A DNA stretch of 11,787 nt from ChocPot-Mid sp964511865 (lineage in GTDB: Bacteria; Bacteroidota; Ignavibacteria; Kapaibacteriales; UBA2268). The notes under the pieces are model-generated. The model searched no databases. It worked only from the letters and a program-made list of their open reading frames with translations, and had not been told where the DNA came from. A program made the position numbers and the translations under genes. Shown here piece by piece: positions 5,989-11,787 of the stretch; positions within the stretch are counted from its first letter, which is position 1; every line of letters starts with the position of its first letter. Location of the stretch: contig CAZEHW010000101.1 of assembly GCA_964511865.1 (NCBI GenBank), positions 1 through 11,787 on the forward strand, given 5' to 3'.

Positions 5989-7587
5989 ATGAATATATAT
6001 TTTCATAGGCAGAGTAAAAGTTTTTATGGGAAAATACTTGTCGTATTTTCTATTGTATTTTTAATTTTTACAGTATCTATTACATCACAGACAAAAGCTG
6101 CTGATACAAAAAAGGCAAAAACGAAAACCGTTAAAACCACTAAGAAGAAAAAGTTAAAGAAAAAAGTTGTTAAGAATGAGGATTCTGTCCAAATTATATC
6201 AGACAGTACCACTGTGGTATCGGATTCCACGAAAATCACAAAATCCAAAAAAAAGACAAAACAGGAACAGTCTTTAAAAGGTCCTTCTGATAAATCTGAC
6301 TCAAGGACTAATGTGTCCGACCCTGAAGATGACTCTATGAGTGGAATGTTGGAATGGAAAATAGTTCTCAGAGATGACAATGGGAACCTTGAACTTCCTC
6401 CAAGATTCCGAAACTGGTGGTACATTCGTCTCGATGCTGTAAATAATTCGACTCCTACAACCTTGAATATTGAAGGTGACGGTTTCCCCGGAAAATCTGT
6501 GGTCATTCCGGTTTATTCTTATGATAGAATTAACTGGCACCGGCTTTCTCCTGACGATATTATTAACACAAGTTCCAATGATGGATACTTCAATTATAGC
6601 ATTTATAAAGTTTTCGATTCCTCCTCGACAGTTTGGATAGCAAGATATTATCCATATTCTCTTTCAAGAAGTGAAAAGTTATTGAAATCTCTGGAAAAAA
6701 ATCCTTACGCCAAAGTTGAAACTATCGGTGAATCTGCTCTGGGCAAACCAATTAAAATGATAACTATAACCGATTTTAAAGTTGACGACAAAAACAAAAA
6801 GCGTATTTGGATTCATGCCCGAACCCACCCGTCCGAAACAGGAAGCTCTTTTGCAGTCGAATCTTTGATTAAGCATTTGGTAAGTAACTGTAATGTTAAT
6901 TGCAAGGATGCTGATTTAAGCAAGTTGATTTTTAATATTGTTCCTATGGTTAACCCCGATGGAGTATCTTTGGGTAATTCAAGAGTAACTCCGGAAAATA
7001 GTATTGACCTTGAACGCTCATGGGTAAAATCAGAAAACGGGTACGACCTGGAAAAAAATATTCCGCCTGAAACAAAAGCATTGCACTCTGCTATTACAAA
7101 ATTAGAGAAAATGGGACCTGAATTTATTATTGCACTGAACCTCCACTCTAAAAACGCTTATTCGAATTGGAGGAATTTTCTTTATACGAATTTCAAAGAA
7201 AGCAAACCTGAAAATGGTATCGAGGGAGATTCTCTCTTCAAAAAACAATTGGAATTTGCTAAAATCTTATCCGATTTCTATTGCGGTGATACCATTAACG
7301 TACGTGACAGCGAAGAAAGTGGAAAGCTCACCGAGAAGAAACATTTTCCCGAAATGTGGTGGTGGATTAACTTCAAGGACCAAGTGATGGCGGCAACTAT
7401 TGAAACAGTTACCGGATTAAATGGCTGTTTTGAAGATTGGATTACATATCGTGACCATGAAATGTTAGGTATAGCTATTGCAAAGGCGTGTAATCAGTAC
7501 TATAAATTTTATGTTTCAAAAGATTATTATAAGTACGAAAGACCTAATAATGATTTTCAGGAACTCATGATGTTTTATACAAAATGA
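5989..7587 (+). CDS. Secreted M14-family zinc carboxypeptidase with Lys-rich linker
   Basis: A protein of 532 residues. The order is: a long signal sequence or anchor (about 1-38, core ILVVFSIVFLIFTVSI); a low-complexity Lys/Ser/Thr/Asp linker (about 39-115); a beta-sandwich N-domain of the kind that precedes cytosolic-carboxypeptidase-like M14 domains (about 118-225, FRNWWYIRLD and INWHRLSPDD); and the peptidase domain (about 235-505). Zinc ligands are His280 and Glu283 in HARTHPSETGSS, and His386 in ALNLHSKN. Asn322-Pro-Asp-Gly in VNPDGVSLGNSR and the likely general base Glu472 in ATIETVTG complete the active site. One variation stands out: the usual DLNR substrate-carboxylate motif reads DLER (340-343). 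Family members remove C-terminal residues from peptides or side chains. The signal sequence suggests periplasmic or surface action, perhaps on cell-wall or secreted peptides. There is no Shine-Dalgarno sequence before the start. Confidence 0.88.
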   Translation: MNIYFHRQSKSFYGKILVVFSIVFLIFTVSITSQTKAADTKKAKTKTVKTTKKKKLKKKVVKNEDSVQIISDSTTVVSDSTKITKSKKKTKQEQSLKGPSDKSDSRTNVSDPEDDSMSGMLEWKIVLRDDNGNLELPPRFRNWWYIRLDAVNNSTPTTLNIEGDGFPGKSVVIPVYSYDRINWHRLSPDDIINTSSNDGYFNYSIYKVFDSSSTVWIARYYPYSLSRSEKLLKSLEKNPYAKVETIGESALGKPIKMITITDFKVDDKNKKRIWIHARTHPSETGSSFAVESLIKHLVSNCNVNCKDADLSKLIFNIVPMVNPDGVSLGNSRVTPENSIDLERSWVKSENGYDLEKNIPPETKALHSAITKLEKMGPEFIIALNLHSKNAYSNWRNFLYTNFKESKPENGIEGDSLFKKQLEFAKILSDFYCGDTINVRDSEESGKLTEKKHFPEMWWWINFKDQVMAATIETVTGLNGCFEDWITYRDHEMLGIAIAKACNQYYKFYVSKDYYKYERPNNDFQELMMFYTK

Positions 7588-7650
7588 AATGTTTTATTAT
7601 AAAAAATGTCAATTAAACTTATTATATAATATTCGTAAAGAGGAAAGAAG

Positions 7651-8265
7651 ATGTTAAAAGCAGGATTGATTCTTTTGATTTACTTCATCAGTATTTCTGC
7701 CATCAGGGCAGATGATTTATTTGCAGATGAAAAAGAAGAAACTTTATTTGTAAAAAAAGAAAATATTGTGAATAAATATGACAATCTGGTCGGAGCAAGA
7801 TTTTCAAATATTTCCGGATTTGGACTAAGCTATGCACGAAGGTTTGCTGGTAATTACGAAGTTTTAGTTTGCGGCTTAGTGCATTATCGTCAAAGCATCA
7901 AATGGGAAGATATGCAAAAATCAGTTATAACCGACGAAACCAAAGACGCTATATATGATTTTGGATTCGAGTTTAAAAGAGATTTTATTACTACTTCCAC
8001 AACTTGTGTCTATGGCTTGATAGGTGCTTATTACTCAGTAGTGGACAAAATGGACAATGGAGTTTTTATGAGAAATGAATCTTCCGAAAAAAACTTTTCT
8101 GCAGGAATAGGTATTGGCTTAAGAGTGTTTTTAGATAAAAGATTTTCTGCGAATTTCAATTTTGGATATAAATATGACAATATAGATAAAGTTGAAAATA
8201 ATCAACCTGATTGGAGTGGTGGTACTTATGTTGGATTAGGTGTAGGTATTGATTTTGGATTTTAA
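7651..8265 (+). CDS. Outer-membrane beta-barrel protein, paralog A
   Basis: A protein of 204 residues. A signal peptide (1-20, LILLIYFISISAIRA, cleavage before Asp21-Asp22) is followed by an acidic stretch and then amphipathic beta strands: FSNISGFGLSYARRF (51-65), YDFGFEFKRDF (102-112), YGLIGAYYSV (121-130), SAGIGIGLRVFLDKRF (150-165) and NFNFGYKYD (168-176). It ends GLGVGIDFGF with a terminal Phe, as expected for a substrate of the BAM outer-membrane assembly machinery. I do not recognise a specific family beyond small outer-membrane beta-barrel. The ATG at 7651 has a good Shine-Dalgarno sequence (AGAGGAAAG, about 7639-7647). The next gene is a paralog and starts inside the last 17 bases of this one. 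Together they probably form a small operon, possibly with the carboxypeptidase 63 bp upstream. Confidence 0.7.
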   Translation: MLKAGLILLIYFISISAIRADDLFADEKEETLFVKKENIVNKYDNLVGARFSNISGFGLSYARRFAGNYEVLVCGLVHYRQSIKWEDMQKSVITDETKDAIYDFGFEFKRDFITTSTTCVYGLIGAYYSVVDKMDNGVFMRNESSEKNFSAGIGIGLRVFLDKRFSANFNFGYKYDNIDKVENNQPDWSGGTYVGLGVGIDFGF

Positions 8266-8818
8266 TAATAAATATACCGCACTTATATGTTTTATCCTAT
8301 CTGCAACTTATGTTTTTGCTGATGATGTAAAATATAATGATTATTCCAACTCTTTGGGTTTGAAGGCATCGAATATTTCAGGTTACGGTTTTTATTATAA
8401 CAGGAAGATCAGTAATGATTTCAACTTACAGGCAATGGGTTTAATCTATTACTATATAAATAAGAAAGAGACTGAAGAATACCGTAATTTCAATTATGAT
8501 TTTGGTCTGGAAATTCAAAGAAATATGTATCGTTCTGTCAACTCAAGGATATATCTTCTAAGCGGAGCTTATTACTATTTTGATGAAGAATATGATAAAC
8601 ATGATGACTTGAGTGACAAAACTATCAATCATTCTTTCAATGTTGGGGTAGGTGTCGGATATGAATTGTTTTATAAAAGATTTGTTTTAAGCATGGAACT
8701 TGGATATAAGTTTTTTGAAGATAACAAAGAAATTACGGAAAATAATAATCCGACATATCCCGAAAGAGAAAGAACGACAAGGATAGGAGCAGGTATCGGT
8801 TTAGGTTTTACTTTTTAA
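8249..8818 (+). CDS. Outer-membrane beta-barrel protein, paralog B (non-ATG start)
   Basis: A protein of up to 189 residues. The frame has no ATG before its signal peptide. Candidate starts are TTG at 8249, ATT at 8252 and TTG at 8255, all inside the 3' end of paralog A (overlap up to 17 bases, different frame). GGATTAGG at 8233-8240 could act as Shine-Dalgarno sequence for the first TTG. The signal peptide (KYTALICFILSATYVFA, cleavage before Asp25-Asp26) shows that this is a real N-terminus. It parallels paralog A: SNISGYGFYYNRKI (41-54), YDFGLEIQRN (83-92), LLSGAYYYFDEEY (103-115), VGVGVGYELFYKRF (132-145), LGYKFFED (151-158) and a terminal GAGIGLGFTF. It is an outer-membrane barrel of unknown function that arose by tandem duplication; expression probably depends on translation of paralog A. 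Confidence 0.75.
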   Translation: MILDFNNKYTALICFILSATYVFADDVKYNDYSNSLGLKASNISGYGFYYNRKISNDFNLQAMGLIYYYINKKETEEYRNFNYDFGLEIQRNMYRSVNSRIYLLSGAYYYFDEEYDKHDDLSDKTINHSFNVGVGVGYELFYKRFVLSMELGYKFFEDNKEITENNNPTYPERERTTRIGAGIGLGFTF

Positions 8819-8909
8819 AATTAAGTTGGGTCACTAAAAGATTAAAATTAACTTTAAAATAATTGGATACTATTTACGGTAATTTAATTAGGTATTAAAG
8901 GAGTTTACT

Positions 8910-9692
8910 ATGAACAGCAAAATAAAAATATTAATTGTAGATGACGAGCAAATTGTCTTGGACAGCATAAGAAAACATCTTCGTAATGTTCCTGATTATG
9001 AATCTTATACTGCTCTTAACGTAGAGACTGCATTGAAAATATTAGACTCAGTAGATATTGATATTGTTCTAACAGACCTGATGATGCCCGAAATTGACGG
9101 ACTGGAATTATTGAAACTATTACAGCAAAAAAGTAAATTCATCATTGCTATTATGATAACCGGCTATGCAACAATCAATACTGCTTTACAGGCACAACAA
9201 CTTGGTGCTTTTGACTATCTCGCAAAACCTTTTACGAGAGAAGAATTATTAAAGGTCGTAAAAAGAGCCGCAAGTCTTGCTTTAGCTTCCAAAATGCAGG
9301 AGACATCCAATAAACCTGTAACACGTGAAAAACCTCAGTGGACAGGCGGCTTCAAAGGCATTGGCGAACATTCATGGTTTATGAAAGATGAAGATGGCAG
9401 TGTTCTTATCGGTGTGGAAAGACCCTTCCTTTATAGTTTTGGTAAGATACAAAATGTTTACCTACCAAGTGTTGGAGATGAACTAAGGCAAGGCAGTGTT
9501 TATTTCCAGATTTTTTCTTCTGATCTGAGGTCTGAGAGTTTACTCTCGCCTCTTAGCGGCAGTGTCATTGCAGTTAATGAACCTTTGGTGAGTAATCCTG
9601 ACTTTTATCTTGAAGACCCTTACGGCAAAGGATGGCTTGTCAGACTTGAAGCTTCAAATTTCTTTGAAGACATTAAAATCTTAGGATTGTAA
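8910..9692 (+). CDS. Response regulator: receiver domain fused to a GcvH-like (pseudo-lipoyl) domain
   Basis: A protein of 260 residues, cytoplasmic. Residues 1-125 form a canonical receiver domain: acidic pair Asp11-Asp12 in LIVDDEQ, phospho-acceptor Asp56 in VLTDLMMPEIDG, Thr84 in MITGYAT, and Lys106 in LAKPFT. After a short linker (about 126-145), residues about 148-258 resemble the glycine cleavage H protein: GEHSWF, IGVERPFLYSFGKIQNVYLP (167-186), SVGDELRQGSVYFQI, SPLSGSVIAVNEPL (213-226) and LEDPYGKGWLVRLE (234-247). At the place of the H-protein lipoyl lysine (in ESVKAVS) this protein has Leu206 within SSDLRSES, and the hairpin contains no Lys. Lipoylation is therefore unlikely and the domain probably serves as a binding or output module. 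There is no DNA-binding domain. The start is certain: AAAGGAG at 8897-8903. No histidine kinase lies in the window. Confidence 0.88.
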   Translation: MNSKIKILIVDDEQIVLDSIRKHLRNVPDYESYTALNVETALKILDSVDIDIVLTDLMMPEIDGLELLKLLQQKSKFIIAIMITGYATINTALQAQQLGAFDYLAKPFTREELLKVVKRAASLALASKMQETSNKPVTREKPQWTGGFKGIGEHSWFMKDEDGSVLIGVERPFLYSFGKIQNVYLPSVGDELRQGSVYFQIFSSDLRSESLLSPLSGSVIAVNEPLVSNPDFYLEDPYGKGWLVRLEASNFFEDIKILGL

Positions 9693-9726
9693 AAATAAGT
9701 CTGCAATTTATTATTGAATAAATGTA

Positions 9727-11787
9727 TTACCTTCCCCCGGCAATAGAGATTCGTATGTCTAAACCAACCTGTGTAGTTGTAAATCCCGGTTGTGCGGCAC
9801 CTTCAGTAAATGTTCCTTCGTATCGTACAAAGAAAGCCGCAGTTACCCGGTTGCTCATATTATATCTGATTCTCGGTTCAATTATTATTTTCGAATTTCC
9901 ATCAAGTATTCTGCCGTCAGTACCGTTGCTTTCGGTCAAAATCACGTCATAAGTGGCTCTGCTGCTCGATTGGTATGTTGCCATAAAGCTTGCTTCAACA
10001 TCATTTTGCAGTTTGATTCCAAGTAAATCCCACTCAAAACCTTTCATTGTGTAGCTTGCCTGCGCCTGTATCTCATCTGTCGAATTTTTAGCAATTGTTG
10101 AACGGTTAGCTGAATTCAATTGATATCCGGTTGTTGTGTTATATTTTATCGTTGCTGTCAATATTCCATCAAGCTTTTTCTCATCGAATGTCATGGACAG
10201 TCCGAATAAGGGCTGGAATCCTATCTGTACCTGTTGCCCCTGTGTCATTCTGCCATTGTCATTTATCAGAGCATTTTCCGTGTAAATTGATGTATATCTA
10301 TGCTCGATATTTGCTCCTTTAACAAGGCCGTTCCATATTTCCCATTTTTCAATTCCCTGCCATTTAATTGACCAGTTTATTGCCGGAAGGAATTTACCCA
10401 TTCTTCCCGAAGTGAAGCTGAATGCCTCCAGTCCTTCATGAAAAGACTCGGTTAATGCAACCATTAGTTCTTGATTTTGTTGTGGTGTTAAAGATGCTGA
10501 ATCCACTTTAAAAGGCATTGCCGCTTTCTTCTGTTCATAAAGTTCTATTACATGTTCAATATTATTACTAAAAACATCAAGTCCAAAAACCGAGGGTATG
10601 GACAAATATGTTCTGTTGAATGATTCAGTTGCCATCACATTTGTATAGGTTGGATTACCCAAAGCATCTGTTTCTACAGTTTGAGTTTTATTATAAGCAA
10701 AATCAGTACTCCAGTTTATCTCCAGTACTGCTCCGGGCCAAAGCGGTCTTGTTGTCCCAAGTTTCATAGTGGTTTTTTGATTGTAATTTTCAGGTAAAAT
10801 CGCATTTGGTGGTCTTAATCCGTTATCAGTATCAAACGAGAAAAACGGGAAACTCGAGGATGATACAATATCATAGCTCCCATGAGGACTTCCAATCAAT
10901 CCCATTTGATATGCAAAGCTGGGTCCAAAATTATTTAAGCTTTCACGACCTGTTAATCCTCTTGCCCAAAAATTTGATATACCCGATGAGCCGAATACAC
11001 CCGGATTTAAAGATGTGTTCCCTTGTGTAACATCTAATTGAATTCTGTCGTAATCTAAAAATATTGACTTCAAAACAAATAATGCTTCTTTAAAATATCC
11101 GCCGATTTTACTTTCTGTCGTATCCGGAGGTTTACTCATTTTGATAATCTTTGAAGGAGCCAAACCAAACCAAGAATCTCCAAGAGCTCTTAAATTTAAA
11201 CCTGATGAAAACCGCAAATTCGTATTATAATTTGCATTCTTTACAATATCCCGTACCGATGGGTCTGATTGCAATGGGTCATTCCATGTGTAATTTGATG
11301 CATATGACAAAGCAGTTATTTCAAAATATTTTCTCCCGATGAATGGAAGAGTAGGTTTGAAATTTAAAGTTACGCTTTGAGTATGATTATTGTCCTTACC
11401 AAGGTCAATCAATCCTTCATTAAAAAGTATTTCCTGTCTTAGTTCGTTTCCGCTTCTCTGTCTTCCAAGTTCATCAAGTTCGTATGGAACTAATGTGCTT
11501 TGTGTCTTCATATTATAATCAAGAGATGGACTAAATAGTCCTCCTTCACTGAATTGCCATTTGAATTGTACTGCTCTGTTGCTCGAAAAATCCCGTATAA
11601 CAGGAGATGCAAAATCCAGATATCTTGACTTTTCTGTCATTCTGCTCCTTTGCATATCCATACTTGCCGAAAAGTTTGATGGTAGAAAATTAAGCTTCCA
11701 CTTATTATAATCTTCAAATATGTCCAAACTATCAAAGAGTCCCAATGGCTGGAAGGATAGGACATCAGGTATTTGTGTTGAATATTG
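9727..11787 (-). CDS. sprA: SprA/Sov-type type IX secretion translocon, C-terminal part (N-terminus beyond window)
   Basis: The frame is open from the right window edge to the TAA at 9727-9729, giving 686 visible residues; the TTG at 11745 is only an internal codon. SprA proteins are very large (about 2400 residues) outer-membrane barrels that form the type IX secretion translocon and support gliding motility in Bacteroidota. The visible part shows SprA-like C-terminal features: PLGLFDSLDIFEDYNKWKL near the edge, GLFSPSLDYNMKTQSTLVPY, LDYDRIQLDVTQGN, an INWSIKWQGIEKWEIW segment, and the end AAFFVRYEGTFTEGAAQPGF followed by TTQVGLDIRISIAGGR. Aromatic and glycine-rich alternating strands run throughout. 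The gene is convergent with the response-regulator gene, with a 34 bp gap. No frameshift is visible in the part present. The assignment rests on motif recall, not on alignment. Confidence 0.85.
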   Translation of the reverse strand, partial: QYSTQIPDVLSFQPLGLFDSLDIFEDYNKWKLNFLPSNFSASMDMQRSRMTEKSRYLDFASPVIRDFSSNRAVQFKWQFSEGGLFSPSLDYNMKTQSTLVPYELDELGRQRSGNELRQEILFNEGLIDLGKDNNHTQSVTLNFKPTLPFIGRKYFEITALSYASNYTWNDPLQSDPSVRDIVKNANYNTNLRFSSGLNLRALGDSWFGLAPSKIIKMSKPPDTTESKIGGYFKEALFVLKSIFLDYDRIQLDVTQGNTSLNPGVFGSSGISNFWARGLTGRESLNNFGPSFAYQMGLIGSPHGSYDIVSSSSFPFFSFDTDNGLRPPNAILPENYNQKTTMKLGTTRPLWPGAVLEINWSTDFAYNKTQTVETDALGNPTYTNVMATESFNRTYLSIPSVFGLDVFSNNIEHVIELYEQKKAAMPFKVDSASLTPQQNQELMVALTESFHEGLEAFSFTSGRMGKFLPAINWSIKWQGIEKWEIWNGLVKGANIEHRYTSIYTENALINDNGRMTQGQQVQIGFQPLFGLSMTFDEKKLDGILTATIKYNTTTGYQLNSANRSTIAKNSTDEIQAQASYTMKGFEWDLLGIKLQNDVEASFMATYQSSSRATYDVILTESNGTDGRILDGNSKIIIEPRIRYNMSNRVTAAFFVRYEGTFTEGAAQPGFTTTQVGLDIRISIAGGR

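Noticed and set aside
6024..6506. A 160-codon minus-strand frame opposite the start of the carboxypeptidase gene.
   Set aside because: Its Phe/Val-rich sequence is the mirror of the Lys/Thr-rich linker coding and not a real membrane protein.
7651..8818. The idea that the two barrel genes are one gene broken by a frameshift.
   Set aside because: Each has its own signal peptide and a complete set of the same strand motifs, so this is tandem duplication and not a split gene.
8910..9692. Identification of the response regulator as PorX, the regulator of type IX secretion genes, because it neighbours sprA.
   Set aside because: PorX carries a PglZ-type phosphodiesterase domain after the receiver; this protein carries a GcvH-like domain, and sprA is convergent and not co-transcribed.
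9707..9722. TTTATT-ATTG-AATAAA inverted repeat between the convergent response-regulator and sprA genes, as terminator.
   Set aside because: A 6-bp stem of only A/T pairs is too weak, and such palindromes are expected by chance in this base composition.

Overview
The window looks like a chromosomal segment of a Gram-negative, A/T-rich bacterium of the Bacteroidota/Chlorobiota (FCB) group. Four things point there: the C-terminal third of a SprA/Sov-type outer-membrane protein (the type IX secretion translocon); a DUF5777-type beta-barrel protein; several small families common in that group (DUF4258, DUF2283, DUF2007, a DUF6794-like lipoprotein); and two copies of TATATTTG, which matches the Bacteroidota -7 promoter element. 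Several genes also have clear purine-rich Shine-Dalgarno sequences (AAAGGAG, AAAGGAAG), which are uncommon in classical Bacteroidia. A deep-branching lineage such as Ignavibacteria or Kapabacteria is therefore plausible, but this is inference and not a placement.

Layout. (1) 1-1492: an envelope cluster on the + strand: the 3' end of a DUF5777 beta-barrel gene, a YceI-family protein, and a membrane-anchored OB-fold (tRNA_anti-like) protein. (2) 1493-2933: an A/T-rich accessory block with a translationally coupled DUF4258/DUF2283 pair and a lipoprotein. It is bracketed by two near-identical promoter/leader sequences. (3) 2934-4907: a secreted GH106-like (alpha-L-rhamnosidase family) glycoside hydrolase. 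(4) 4943-5946: a DUF2007 protein and a TauE/SafE-type permease. (5) 5989-7587: a secreted M14 zinc carboxypeptidase with a lysine-rich linker. (6) 7651-8818: two tandem paralogous outer-membrane beta-barrel proteins, the second starting at a non-ATG codon inside the first. (7) 8910-9692: a response regulator whose receiver domain is fused to a GcvH-like domain lacking the lipoyl lysine. (8) 9727-11787, minus strand: the SprA C-terminal part, convergent with the response regulator and cut by the window edge.

All genes except sprA lie on the + strand. Most products are envelope or secreted proteins, so the theme is cell-surface biology. There is no sign of a single pathway linking them. I see no tRNA, rRNA, CRISPR array, insertion sequence or convincing intrinsic terminator. 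No gene-free stretch exceeds 300 bases; the longest is 170 bases (1493-1662).

The items most worth a second look are the receiver/pseudo-GcvH fusion, the duplicated promoter/leader flanking the DUF4258-DUF2283-lipoprotein block, and the overlapping paralog with no ATG start.
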